From the NCBI GenBank assembly GCA_002105175.1, contig MCGE01000032.1, forward strand, positions 310,001-374,000: a stretch of 64,000 bases of DNA. The letters are read 5' to 3'. Both the position numbers and the translations under genes were made by a program. The notes beneath the pieces were generated by a model that was given only the letters and a program-made list of their open reading frames with translations, ran no database searches and was not told the DNA's origin. This DNA is from Absidia repens (taxonomy: Eukaryota > Mucoromycota > Mucoromycetes > Mucorales > Cunninghamellaceae). How positions within the stretch are numbered: position 1 is the first letter of the stretch; each line of letters begins with the position of its first letter. This document shows positions 32,365 through 44,140 of this stretch, in pieces.

Positions 32365-33489
32365 TCATCGTTTGTTGCTATCGTTGATCCGGTCAAGATC
32401 ATATCCACGTCGAATAGCGTCGAGTGACTGAGGGCCCAAGAGGTGCATATAGTGTGGCGGTGTTTTACCATAACGACAGTCGAAGATATGAAGCAGATCC
32501 GGGAAACACAGCGTAGCATCGATACCGCAGTTGTATAGATAAATGCAGCGAAGTGGGCGACATCCAAGGGCCATGCGACGCACACCATGATGTGTGATGT
32601 GTTCACAGCCATTCACACTGACGCGTTCTATATCGGATATCAATGTAGTGATGGTGTCCAAGGTACAATCGGTGAGGAAATGGGAGTAATCCAAAGACAC
32701 GGTTTTCAACTTTGCAGAGAGATGGTTCAGTAAGGCCATGGCGCAAGCATCGTCCAAAGCTTTGCCCCTGATGGTCAAATGAATCAGCTGTGGCCAGATC
32801 AACGAGTGGACGGTGGCAGCCACTGCCCGGCAGAACCACGGCGTCACATCCGTGATTGTGATCTCATTCAATGATGTCAACGTTATCAAATCCAAAATGG
32901 TAGACGAGGCGACAGCGTCTGACGGATCTTTGGGGAGGTCGTCCACGCTAAAACAGAGTCGGGTCAATAAGGGGCAAGCGGCAAGGGTGGCGAACGTACG
33001 AGACGACAATGTCACACTATTCAGCAGCGATAAACTACGGAGTTGATGACAATGCTGCGCCAATGCTTCAATGGACAGGTGGGTGATAGGACGTTGCCCC
33101 AAGCGGAGACTTGTGAGGTGCGGGATATGCTGAGGGATATGTTGGAAGCTGGTGTCAGTCACGCCATCCACGTTATGAAGTTCCAATCTGTCTACATTTG
33201 GTACGTGGGTCATCAAGCGTAAGAAGCTGATGTCGTCCATCCATACATCTCTAAGCCTGATTATTCGGACATGATGTCCCAATAGACGAGGTGAGTTGTT
33301 TATACTAGGAAGGAGGCGAACAAGAGAGTCCTGTTTAACTAGACAAAGCGTTTCCCAGATGCGCGCATTGGCTGCCTTGTTGAATTGCTTGTTGATAAGT
33401 GCGTAGTTGCAATAATCGCGTGGTTTGCATTGGTCGACTTTTTTGATTATTAACTCGACTACTTCATCAGGAAGAAGACGATGATTCAT
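32365..33489 (-). CDS. F-box/LRR protein, tandem copy 2
   Basis: Second copy of the F-box/LRR gene, single exon, 374 residues from the ATG at 33489; an upstream in-frame GTG at 33516 is not used as start because copy 1 begins at the matching ATG. The F-box (LPDEVVELIIKK) and repeats are intact. Against copy 1 there are about 52 differences, including one single-residue insertion (LLNSVTL against LNNVTL) and one deletion (HLSAKL against HLLSPKL), which cancel in length. Many changes are non-conservative and lie within LRR strands (e.g. KYILIRDV to NEITITDV). Both copies look functional, so changed target binding is plausible but unproven. Confidence 0.85.
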   Translation of the reverse strand: MNHRLLPDEVVELIIKKVDQCKPRDYCNYALINKQFNKAANARIWETLCLVKQDSLVRLLPSINNSPRLLGHHVRIIRLRDVWMDDISFLRLMTHVPNVDRLELHNVDGVTDTSFQHIPQHIPHLTSLRLGQRPITHLSIEALAQHCHQLRSLSLLNSVTLSSRTFATLAACPLLTRLCFSVDDLPKDPSDAVASSTILDLITLTSLNEITITDVTPWFCRAVAATVHSLIWPQLIHLTIRGKALDDACAMALLNHLSAKLKTVSLDYSHFLTDCTLDTITTLISDIERVSVNGCEHITHHGVRRMALGCRPLRCIYLYNCGIDATLCFPDLLHIFDCRYGKTPPHYMHLLGPQSLDAIRRGYDLDRINDSNKR

Positions 33490-34341
33490 TCGAAAAAGGG
33501 ACTTTACTGTATCCACTTTTTTTTTTTTTTTTTTTGTTGAATACTGTAATATCCGCTTAGTTGAGTTTCAAGAATTTAGGCAGACTAAACCGACTGTAAG
33601 TCAAAAGAGAAGACAATAGAATACAGGATAAAGAAGGATATGATAATGTTTATTCAATAAAACGATGCTATGCATACTAAAAAGCTCATACTGCGGTAGC
33701 TGGGGAATAGTGGTGATACCAATCTAGAACCAATTCATCATAACTACACACATTTGTATTTTTGTTGGCGGGATTGCAATGTCAGATTGCTCAATTCGAA
33801 ATCTCAAAATTTCAAGCTTGCATTGTGCACTATCCTATTTAATGCATCATTTTGCTATTAATAAACAACATCAGTCTTTATATACCTCAGGTGTACTTTG
33901 GGATGTGGCCTGGATGTTTCGACTGGCATACTTTTCCAAAAAATAACGTATCATATATATTGGCGTCCTGGGTTGTTTTTTATAGAAAAAATAACAGTGC
34001 AAATGCATCCTTAAGATAATTCCTTCAAGTTGTATCAAAGATGTGACATACCCCACAGCAAAAAAAAAAGTTAATCGCATGTTGTAAAATACCCAACAGA
34101 ATCCAATTTGCTGCAAAAATATATTTTTTGGGTATTTTTCGATATTAATGGCCATTACAGTAATTATTTTTTGCAGTCGGAATTCAAAACTGTTTGCGGG
34201 CCAAAGGGGGGGGAAGCTGTGAAACTATCAAGCCACCCGGAATGCAGTTTATCCAGTGGGAGATGGGGTGGGAAGCAGGAGGATGAGGGCGATCAAACTG
34301 GGCGCAGAACTGAATTTTTTTATCTCTTTACTATTACACTC
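33490..34341. other. Intergenic: duplicated F-box upstream segment and SET gene promoter
   Basis: The first ~500 bp repeat the region upstream of F-box copy 1. The remainder (34000-34341) includes a short G-run (34205-34213) and no gene before the SET-domain start. Confidence 0.5.
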
Positions 34342-34663
34342 ATGGACAGTGATAAGATCATACGAGGGACAGGTATGTAGACATATACGTAAAACAAACA
34401 GAGAGGGTCTGACCCCCCCTTCGGTAAAAGAAGTCTGTCTACATACATATGTATCTTTACTGATCGTTTCCTTCTTTCTGATCTGATCATTAAAAAAAAA
34501 AAGTGGTCAACGATGCCAAGTATGAACGATTTATCAAGTGGCTCAACAAGTCGAATTTCCCAGCGACAAAAATGACGCTGGCCACCTTTAAAAGTAAGTG
34601 CGCAGCGGCATTTTTCTCCATATATTACTAGTTGTCAGGGACTGAGTGAGTACTCATTCACCT

Positions 34664-34696
<33 letters not shown>

Positions 34697-36473
34697 TGAT
34701 CGAGAAAAGATACGGGGCGAGGTATGATGGCGACCAGTGATATTGCAGCGGGTGAGGTGATTGTCCGTGTACCGAAATCGTTTTTGATATCCAACGATCT
34801 GCTTTACAAGGTGTACGGACCACATCCACTCAGCACACATCAATTATTGGCGCTTCATTTGGTGCTTCTGTTGGCCCAAGCGGACGGCGGTGGCGTCTGG
34901 AAACCATATTTGGATCTTTTGCCCAGTCATTTCAATACACTGCCTGTCACTTTCCCGCCCACACTCTTTGATCAATTGCCCGATGCATTAGCTGGTAAAA
35001 AAAAAATTAAAACGAGGAATGGAGTCGCCAAGTTACTCCAAGTGTGTCATTGATACAAGCAAAGTGTCTTTTTTCTTTTTTTAAAAAAAAATAGCGGAAG
35101 TGGATTTACAAAGACAAAAAATCAAATCGGATTACTTGGCTGTGGTTCGATTTCTCAAGGTAAACTGGCTGGACCTTGACAGCGAGAGAGAGAGATAGAA
35201 TACCCCATCTGATTTTTTTTTTCGGCTGGAGAATAGACAAAACAACATCCCATGGCATCGTCACTTGAATTCAAACAATACCAATGGGCTTGGCTATGTG
35301 GTAAGGTACTTCAGCATAAAACAAAAGGATCTGCTTATTGATTTTCTTGTTATTAGTGAATACACGATGCATTCATGTGACCACGAGTGATAATACAGCG
35401 AAAGGTGGCAATATTGCCATGGCACCTCTTTTGGATTTCCTCAATCATACATCAGAAGCCAAAGTAAACTATCCTTCCCCTCCCCCCACCTTTGATCAAA
35501 CTGACCTTTTTCTTTACGTAGATCTCAAGTGGGTTCAATCCACAAACACAAAGCTTTGAAATTAAAACGTTAACGCCATACCGAAAAGGGGAACAGGTAA
35601 TGAATAGATGGATGGCTTTCATTTTTCACAGTACAGTTCACTAAAATGAGCTATACGGAACTGGCTGGTAATAGGTTTTTATTAATTATGGGCCGCACGA
35701 TAATCAAGCGATCTTTAAGGAATATGGATTTGTTTTACCGGAAAATGAGTTTAATTTTGTCACGTTGGATAAGGAAGTATGGGCGCTGATGAAGGACACG
35801 GACACTGATCGTAGCATTAGCATCAAACGGCGGATTTTGGAAAAAGCGGGGTAAGAATAATTTATATATTATACTATGCATGAAATATATATATATATAT
35901 ATATATATGTAACTGAGATGATTTCTTTTATAGATACGAAGGGTAAAAAAAAAAAAAAAATCAGCAAAGGAAACAGAAATGACTTGATAATTTTCCTCTG
36001 ATTATTAATAGAGACTATACCATCAAAAAACAAGACATTTCTTTCCGACTTATATGTGCCTTACGATTGTTGGCATTGAAAGGTGCTACTGACCCATCGA
36101 ATAGCACGTTTGTACGCTCACAAATGGAATGGCACGATGTGATCATGGGGTTGGCTGAACAGATCGATGACTCGAATGAACGAATGGTGTATCACATGTT
36201 AAAATCCATTTGTACTCGTGCCTATATTCAAGCCGAAGAAAAACGCAACCGTCTTGATGTAAGTCAAGATCTGAACGTCTACACACACAGCATACTGATT
36301 CTTTTTTTTGTTTTTTTTTTTGTTTTTGGGAAAAATAATAGGCTTTGGCCGATAGTGCAACCACCATTCATCATCCTTTTGCTCTGTTATTTTTACGTCA
36401 AATATCAAGAGAATCGTGCGATATTTTAAAAGAAACGATTAGTGATATTGACACGAAATTAGACACCATGTAA
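34342..36473 (+). CDS. SET-domain protein methyltransferase (SETD3/SETD4/LSMT type)
   Basis: Probable protein lysine or histidine methyltransferase with a split SET domain and a Rubisco-LSMT-like substrate-binding domain. Eleven exons (34342-34372, 34504-34593, 34710-34994, 35095-35159, 35237-35300, 35357-35463, 35522-35596, 35675-35850, 35934-35942, 36012-36258, 36342-36473) encode 426 residues. SET motifs: TGRGMMATSDIAAGEVIVRVP near the N-terminus, then NIAMAPLLDFLNHTSEAKIS and GEQVFINYGPHDNQ, which hold the AdoMet and catalytic tyrosine positions. KAGYEGDYTIKKQDISFRL begins the C-terminal domain. Exon 9 is a 9-nt micro-exon coding the YEG turn. The first exon is short and inferred from a good donor at 34373. 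Substrate unknown. Confidence 0.88.
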
Positions 36474-36945
36474 AATTGTATATAATAAATTCGAATTTGT
36501 TTTTGTTTCATCATCACTCATATAATGTGTGGTAAAGGGTTGGGAATTTTTGACATGGAGATTTGCATGATTTCCAAGGATAAGTCCGAGTGAAGGGACC
36601 ATCAGATATAGGTTTGACAGTTTTAAATACTCCTTTTTTTATCATCATACAATCAAAAAGTTAAAAGTTCCTATCAACAACCAAGTTCACACGGTAAAAA
36701 AAAAGAAGAAAACAAAGAAGGACTGAGGTGTTATCATATCATTTATTGAAAAAGAAAAATAATAATAGTCATCTACACTAAGGAAGACAGATCATACATA
36801 AAAAAAAAAGCTAGGGAGAAGGAAGGGGATCAAACGAATAATACACCACACACAATAAAAACAAAGTGAGAGAGAGATAAAAGATATATGGTTTAATGGA
36901 AAAAGAAAAAAAAAAGTATACATATAAAAAAAGAGAAGGGGAGAA
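36474..36945. other. Intergenic between convergent SET and ATG8 genes
   Basis: No gene. AATAAA near 36484 is a good poly(A) signal for the SET gene; the T/A-rich remainder is the 3' flank of ATG8. Confidence 0.5.
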
Positions 36946-37558
<613 letters not shown>

Positions 37559-38028
37559 GGTGGAAGAGAAGAGAAAGTCTTGGCTAATAAAAAAAAAAAA
37601 GAAAAAGATGGATTGAATATACAAGTGTGTTGGGAACAAGTAGAATGTTGATAAAACGAGTGACTTACGTTTTGTTATATAGAAAAGAAGTAAAGAGAAA
37701 AAAAAAAAAAAAAAGGAAAAGGAAAAAGAGTTTATATGATCAAATAGCGCAGCAAAAAAAGAAAGAAGAAGAAAAAGGAAAAAAAAAAAAAAAAAGCGAC
37801 TTGTCGTAGTAAGGAGAGAGCGAAAGAGAATCTCGAGTGGGTATTATAAGGGCACATGTGACCCAAAAGGAGTATGACGCATACCCAACTCGCCCTCTAC
37901 GATTTTTTGGTGACCCGCCTGACCTTTTCGTCACCCACCAATCAAGTCAAAGTAAATGCATGAACATTGAAAACTAAAAATAAACCCCGAATGTGCAGGC
38001 TAGTGTTGTTTTTTTATTGCCAACTTTG
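37559..38028. other. Intergenic, purine-rich ATG8 promoter side
   Basis: Strong A/G strand asymmetry: AAAG/GAAG-rich tracts (37680-37800) just upstream of the ATG8 start. No gene. Confidence 0.5.
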
Positions 38029-38826
38029 TCAAGAAGAAGAAGAGGTGGAAGAGGAAGAAGAGGATGGAGCAAGGGACAATATCGATGGGGATGGAGAAGT
38101 AGTAGTTTGATAGAGTTGAAGAATGACAGGTAATAAGTCATCCCGCCAACGATCACGACAGGTGGTCCTATTTTGGTTCTTTACACCAGCAGCGACCCTT
38201 TGCCAATCAAACGTGGTCAATTGGTCAAGGGTCTTTTCTTCAATCACGGCCATCAATAGCTTGGTACGCTCTTCATCTGACCATCTTGGTTTGGCAGTGG
38301 CTCCAACGGTACTATTGCCCATGCCGCTGACACTACCCCTGATTATACTAGTGGACGCTGTTGAGGGACTAGTGCTGGTAATAGCCGTAGTTTGGTATTG
38401 TCGTCTTGTTCGTCGGCTTGGTATGTCTTCTTCTTCTGCCTCGTGGTTGCTATAGTCAATAGAAGAAGACGAGGAGGTCGTTGATGATGATGATGATGAT
38501 GATGGCAAAGAAGAATGGCTGCTGGAAATAGTAGTTGAGGTTCGAACAGATGCTTCATCGTCATCATCCCCTTGAAATGTGGCGTAGTGTAGAGTCAATA
38601 AAGTATGTGCTGCTTTCAATAAACTGCCATCATAATCCATATTCCAGGGGAGGAGCTCATCGGTTGTCGTCGCATGATCACCTGCTGCTGGTGCTGCTGC
38701 TTCAGTCATTGTAATATCTTCATCTTCTTGCGTGGTAACTGTCATCATCATTGGATGAATCATGGGTAGCTGAATGTATTGAGAGTTGAAATCGAAATGC
38801 TTATTAGCAAATGGTGAAGTAAACAT
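38029..38826 (-). CDS. Single Myb/SANT-domain protein
   Basis: Probable DNA- or chromatin-binding nuclear protein. One exon, 265 residues from the ATG at 38826. The only ordered part is one Myb/SANT repeat at about residues 185-235 with spaced aromatic residues (PRWSDEERTKLLMAVIEE, then FDWQRVAAGV, then RTTCRDRWRDDL). The rest is low complexity: Met-rich N-terminus, acidic segment, and Ser runs (e.g. LPSSSSSSSTTSSSSSIDY), ending in a Ser-rich tail encoded by TCT/TCC repeats. The isolated repeat resembles Myb-like factors of fungal genomes, but no specific orthologue is recognisable. Confidence 0.75.
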   Translation of the reverse strand: MFTSPFANKHFDFNSQYIQLPMIHPMMMTVTTQEDEDITMTEAAAPAAGDHATTTDELLPWNMDYDGSLLKAAHTLLTLHYATFQGDDDDEASVRTSTTISSSHSSLPSSSSSSSTTSSSSSIDYSNHEAEEEDIPSRRTRRQYQTTAITSTSPSTASTSIIRGSVSGMGNSTVGATAKPRWSDEERTKLLMAVIEEKTLDQLTTFDWQRVAAGVKNQNRTTCRDRWRDDLLPVILQLYQTTTSPSPSILSLAPSSSSSSTSSSS

Positions 38827-39205
38827 CAATGCTTTGAAAAGGAGGAGAAAATAAAATTAAAATAAAATAAAATAGAATAAAAAAAAAAGTACAAGGCAGA
38901 CAACATATACGTACACACAAATGTCTATACCCCAACACCGGTCGTTTCTTTTATACAAGTCTAAATCTCATTGTTAATCATTTTAATCATTGTTCCCTCA
39001 CCAAAAGAATAAAAAAAACGAGACAAGTTTTTTGAATATGATTCTTTATTTCAATATAATAATAATACTATATATAAAAGAATGAAGCATCTAACAAACG
39101 AATATCTAAGCTAAAAATAATATAATAAAATAATAAAAATTGATAAACTAGTGAGGAACAGCAAAGGGGGTATAAATATAATACTTGTATATATAACAAG
39201 GGGAT
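38827..39205. other. Intergenic, no supported feature
   Basis: A/T-rich DNA (AATAAAATA repeats near 38857-38880 and 39110-39140) between the Myb gene and the 3' end of the transporter gene. Confidence 0.5.
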
Positions 39206-41019
39206 CTAATGAGCTAAACGAGAGATATTAAACGACAAACAAATCACCATGACCAAGAAACCATAAATTGCCAATACCACAGCAGTCAATTTTTTCCCTT
39301 TCCAAGGATCCTTTTCATGAATTTTATAATAAAATAGACCAGGAAGAATAAAAGAGATGGTAGTTGAGCCTGTAGAACCAACAAAAGCAAGTACCTAATT
39401 TTATATAGCATTAAACAATGAATATTTTTCTCTTTTATTGGGGAGAAGGGAGAGGGAGGGGCAGGGATTAACACTTACCAAATCCAATTGAGACACAGAA
39501 ATTGCTACCAAATAACTGAGAAGTAAAATCGACGTTGTCATTGCAAAATACTTGATGGGAGATGGAACTGGGGGTGTCTTAAGACCTCGAGCTTGTGGTG
39601 TTTTCCAGGCCAAGACTTTATCAAGTGAAGCTCGGCAAGGGTGCGCTTGTAAGGGATAACTAAACACCACCAAAATCACAATCGCCAATCGACCACCGGC
39701 TACAAAAAGACTTTGATGATCTATTTGGTATTCATCAGTACTACATTTTGTCTCATATATATATATATATATATATTTTGTTTCAAACTTACATTCAGAA
39801 ATCACATTGCCTTTAACATCTTTTCCAAAAGAAAGATAGCCTAGAATTGCAATCACTTGGTAAATCATCATAGATGAGCCAATCGAGGTGCCAATGGTTT
39901 TGTTGATCACTGATTGACTATTATCTTCAAGTTCATTATATACTGAAAAGATCTAAATTTCAAAAAAAAAAGGTAAGGGGATGGAGTGAGATATATATAT
40001 ATATATATATACACACACAGACATGCCGATTTTAAAAACTTACATTTTGGTGGCATGTAAAAGCGAACACAAAGACTGGCAAGTAGCTGAAGAACTTTGT
40101 TGAAAAAGTGAACCATTCAACGGAATCAGGGGGAGGGGGTACAAAATCGTCAGAGAACCAATAATAATCCATCACAATGGCACATAGATAAACCACGGCA
40201 ATCAATGCCACCACACTGGTATATTTCAATGAATCCAACTTGCGTAAAAAACTAAGTGGAAGGACTGCCGTCGCCATCAAAAGAGTGATCCAAAATCGTC
40301 GATCCATTAATAATGCAATGTTTTCCGCTTCTTTGGAAAAGGAGAGCACCACCTAATTTTATACATATATATAAAAAAAGGAGAGTGAGAATTCGTTTTT
40401 TTATTTTATTCGGTATTTCATATAAAAAACTTACTTGCGGCATTAAATCACCCATGATGATAAGATAACTCACAGCAACACCAAAACATTTAATAGCAAT
40501 CGCCAAATCAAATACCACCGCCATTTTCGGCCAAGTCAATTTGGAAATAGCAAAAAACGATGCATGACGGCCTTTGGTCTTGCGAGCACAACAGGATAAA
40601 AGATAGAGCCCTAGTCCAGACGCCACGGCTGATAAAACGATGACAAAAACACCAGGTAAAAGTCCTACAGAAGCCATGGCGGAAGGCTTTTTCATTCAAT
40701 ACAATAAAATCAATATAACACACACATACCATGAAGAGGAAGGGGAGGGAAAGAAACTTACCATGGCTAACATGCCCGTTCCGAGAATAGTATTGGCAAG
40801 GTTGACAGCACAACTGAAAGGAGAGGCAGTAGGTACCAAGTCCTCAACAATAGCACCTTCTTCATCGCCACCATTGTAGGAGGACGAAGGTCGGGATAAA
40901 AGGGGTTGATGATCGTCTTGTAAGCTGGTGGCGGCCGTCGTTTCTGTTGGCGCTAGTGAAGATATAATGGATGTTTCATCAAAACTTTCAACAGGTGTAT
41001 ACACCGCAGCACGGGACAT
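39206..41019 (-). CDS. Vacuolar amino-acid transporter (AVT/SLC38 family)
   Basis: Polytopic amino-acid/proton transporter of the AAAP family; AVT members act on the vacuolar membrane. Six exons (41019-40762, 40686-40435, 40352-40044, 39952-39793, 39699-39479, 39394-39206) encode 462 residues. A ~65-residue hydrophilic N-terminus precedes SPFSCAVNLANTILGTGMLAM, the family signature of TM1, then PSAMASVGLLPG. About ten or eleven hydrophobic helices follow, with FVFAFTCHQNIFSVYNEL (the conserved cytosolic-gate motif) and SYPLQAHPCRASLDKVL. The pattern fits AVT5/AVT6-like exporters, but direction and substrate are inference. The acceptor before the GGRLAIVI block was chosen because nearer AGs give stops. 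Confidence 0.88.
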
Positions 41020-41261
41020 TTGAATGGTTGGTTTCTAGTTTTTTACTGCAAAACAAAAGAAAAAGATAAAAGAAGAAAAAGAAAAATGAAAAGCCGGAAT
41101 GGGCTATCAAAAAAATTATATAAAATTAAATGCTGTGATTGGTTCAATTTCAAATCTTATGATCTGAATTCCGCACAAAAAAGGGAAGAAACTCTTTTTT
41201 TCAACAGATTTTCCAAAAAGGCGCGCCTAAACCTTTTTTTTTTTTTTCCATTGTTTTTTCA
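41020..41261. promoter_or_regulatory. Bidirectional promoter region, transporter and coiled-coil genes
   Basis: 242 bp separate two divergent start codons. It holds purine-rich sequence near the transporter start and GGCGCGCC (41220-41227) followed by a pyrimidine run next to the coiled-coil start. A shared promoter is inferred from spacing. Confidence 0.5.
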
Positions 41262-41681
41262 ATGTCTTATGATCACCACCCAGCATCATCGTCCTCATTG
41301 GAAATCGATCTTTTACGCAACGAAACACAGAATCTCAAGGACGAAGTGAAAAGGGAGCGGAACAAGCATGCCAAAACCTATGCCAAGATGATGACCTTGT
41401 TAGAGAAAGAAAAAATACCAATCAGCTTGACGGAAGAAGACACGCCTCAGCAAATCCAACACAACTTGGAAGCGAAGATCAAGCATTATACCAAAGTCCA
41501 AAAAGTCCTTGCCCTTCAAGTCCAGGCCACAGAAGAATCGTTAGCTGCTGTCACAGAAAACAACGGCGAAGACGATAACGAACAGCTGCAGGATCTAGAT
41601 ACTTTACTTGCCACCTTGAAACAAGACTTGGTCGATGCTGATGAACAACTCCAAGCCCTCCACCAACAACATCAAATTTAA
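41262..41681 (+). CDS. Small coiled-coil protein, unknown function
   Basis: One exon, 139 residues, start at the first ATG after a pyrimidine tract typical of fungal promoters. Charged heptads run almost throughout (LRNETQNLKDEVKRERNKH; KIKHYTKVQKVLALQVQAT; LATLKQDLVDADEQLQAL), so a long alpha-helical coiled coil is expected. There is no signal peptide, membrane segment or known domain. It looks like a real gene because of its composition, codon use and divergent pairing with the transporter gene. I cannot assign a family; tethering, cytoskeletal or complex-subunit roles are all possible. Confidence 0.65.
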   Translation: MSYDHHPASSSSLEIDLLRNETQNLKDEVKRERNKHAKTYAKMMTLLEKEKIPISLTEEDTPQQIQHNLEAKIKHYTKVQKVLALQVQATEESLAAVTENNGEDDNEQLQDLDTLLATLKQDLVDADEQLQALHQQHQI

Positions 41682-41995
41682 TTCCCCGCCCCCGAATTTT
41701 TTTTTTTTTTTTTTTACCCACGCACATATACATAGATAGCATATTTTGTACATAGTCTCGTACCCAAATCTCCTCTCCCCCTACCCCGCCTCAATTTTTT
41801 TTTTTTTTTTTTTTGCGCAGTTTAGTATAGTCATCCCCCCTCACCTCCCCACCTCAAACACCCCAGCAATTTGGGAAAAATATTTTATACAAATAAAAAA
41901 AATTAAAAAACGCTTAAACTTTTGTCGTTTTTTATAAATATACATATATACTACTACTACTTTGTGTCTTGTCTCTATTTTTTATTACTACCACC
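41682..41995. other. Intergenic, pyrimidine-rich
   Basis: T-runs (41698-41715, 41797-41814) and C/T-rich DNA up to the pantothenate kinase start; probably terminator of the coiled-coil gene and promoter of the kinase gene. Confidence 0.5.
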
Positions 41996-42109
41996 ATGAA
42001 TATGATAGGCGCTTCAGTTTCGGAAGCTAGCCTTGATGCTGCTCATGAAACAAGAGATATCGTTTTACCCAACCAAAACGAACATGTAGCTCAAATCGCT
42101 GTCGATGTA

Positions 42110-42153
<44 letters not shown>

Positions 42154-43942
42154 GGAGTCATCGCTTTGATTGACCCATATGCTCCCTTTCCCCATGGCTA
42201 TTTCTAGATTGGTGGTTCGCTTGCCAAGATAGTGTATTTCACATCATCCACGGTTCATGGCGGCCGACTTCATTTCAAAAAATTCGAGACGGAAAAAATC
42301 GACCAGTGTATTGAATTTATCTCAGAGCTGGTCAAAGATGCCCAACAAGGTCAGCGGCGTCGTCGACTGAGCGAACAGCTGCAACAGCCGCTCCAGCAGA
42401 GGCATCATCATTCGATGATGGTACTCAAAGCCACAGGTGGCGGGGCCCATTTATACTATGATAAATTGAAATCCAAACTACCTGGTGTGCAAGTGCAAAA
42501 GGAGGATGAAATGGACTGTTTGATCACTGGACTGAACTTCTTTATCTCCGAAATCCCCTACGAGGCTTTCACCTATGATGAACAAGAAATCAACCCTATG
42601 CAGTTTGAAAAAATGAATGCCAAGGATGAGATTTATCCATACATAGTAAAGTCGAAAGAAAACCATGATAATAGTTGCCTACCTGACTGCTTGACTAACG
42701 CCCTTTTTTTTAAAAAAAAAAAATGCATGAATTATGTATGTATGTATCTAGCTTGTCAACATTGGCTCAGGTGTGAGGTACGATATCCCCTGCTCCTCCC
42801 TTTCTTTTACTTGGATCTTTTAACATTTTCTTTTTATTATTATTATTCACAGTTTGCTTAAAGTCACTGGTCCTGATGAATTCTCTCGTATTAGCGGCAC
42901 ATCAGTAAATACTATCCCAAAAAAAAAAAAAAAAAACCAATCTATGCCCAGGCGGGTGAGCGGATCGAGTACTCCCTTTTTTTTTTTTCTCACCCAGTCC
43001 GATTTTTTTTTTTAAAGTTAGGTGGAGGTACCTTATGGGGCTTACTGTCGATTTTGACCAAAGCATCGTCCTTTGATGGTACATTATGAAACAAAAAACA
43101 ACAACAATAGAGATCAATTCTTTTGTTGACACGTGTTACTTTCTTTGAATTGCATAGAGATGCTGGAAATGTCAGTGAAGGGCGATAATCGCAATGTAGA
43201 TTTACTGGTGGGGGATATTTATGGTGCGGACTATACCAAACTTGGGTTGAAATCTACACGCATTGCGTCCAGTTTCGGCAAAGTGTTTAAAAAAGGCCAA
43301 CATCCAACACAAGGTCAATTCCAAGAGACTGATATGGCCAAAAGTTTATTATACATGGTCAGGTAAAAAAAAGTAAAACAACCACCCCCCTTGCCTATCC
43401 TCGTATTGCTCACTTCTTTGGAACCTATATTTTTTTTATTATGTATTGGGTGGGACATAGTAATAATATTGGTCAGATTGCGTATTTGAATGCTGAGCAA
43501 CACAATATCAAGCGCATTTATTTTGGTGGCTGTTTCATTCGAGGCCATCCCATTACCATGAACACGCTTTCTTATGCCATCAAATTCTGGTCCAAAGGGC
43601 CATGAAAGCATTGTTTCTTCGTCATGAAGGGCATCTTGGTGCCACTGGCGCTGTAGGTTTTTAAAGAAGAGATAGATAGGATACGGCCAGCGTTGGATAT
43701 CGATGAACTAACAATCAAAAATATATTTTAAAAAATAGTTTCTCAAATACCATCCTATTCGGAAAGCAAGACACTCGTTTTCTTTCTCGGAAAACTTCCA
43801 ACCGGATATTACTTCCAATAGCCCAAGCCGGGTGTATGGTGTGTTGGAAGAAACAAATGTGGAATTGAAATCACCAGAAGATTTAGATGTAGATAATAAC
43901 GATGAAAATGATGATAGTGATGAAATGATGGAAAATGAATAA
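41996..43942 (+). CDS. CAB1: Pantothenate kinase (type II) with apparent frameshift
   Basis: Catalyses ATP-dependent phosphorylation of pantothenate, the first step of CoA synthesis. Eight exons: 41996-42106, 42208-42645, 42752-42777, 42853-42904, 43018-43078, 43158-43362, 43461-43652, 43739-43942. Type II PanK motifs occur in order: [12 protein letters not shown] (phosphate loop), the [16 protein letters not shown] block, [50 protein letters not shown] and [18 protein letters not shown]. An acidic tail follows. In exon 7 the frame breaks at GGG 43597-43599: after FWSKG the family continues in the next frame with [11 protein letters not shown], so one base seems missing. Otherwise about 429 residues. 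It may be a sequencing or assembly indel, a natural mutation or, less likely, programmed shifting. Confidence 0.85.
42112..42152 (+). repeat. Poly(T) tract of 41 bases in kinase intron 1
   Basis: Begins five bases after the GT donor of intron 1 of the pantothenate kinase gene and fills nearly half of that intron. Confidence 0.9.
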
Positions 43943-44140
43943 AAAAAGCGTATTTAATGGATTTTGTTTGACATCTGATGATATCAACTTGAAGTAACTG
44001 CCAATTTTAAACGATTTGTCGTTGATGAAGGGTGACGGTTTATATCATGAGAAGAGAATCACCTTGTTGATGATGTTGCATGGTGCTGATTGTTGTGAAT
44101 TTTTTTTCGTGTCTAATCCAAGATAATAAAACATTCAAAT

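Larger units (their letters stand above)
30020..34000. repeat. ~2.15-kb tandem segmental duplication carrying F-box genes
   Basis: Unit 1 (about 30020-32165) and unit 2 (about 32165-34000) are head-to-tail copies offset by 2147 bp at the start codons. Similarity is about 93% by eye and covers the gene, its 3' flank (CAGTCATTTACACAAGTAAA at 30031 and 32176) and about 500 bp upstream (GCATACTAAAAAGCTCATA; TTTGTTGGCGGGATTGCAAT). Unit 2 is shorter at its upstream end. Poly-T tracts at 30184 and 32322 and before each ATG differ in length. Confidence 0.85.
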
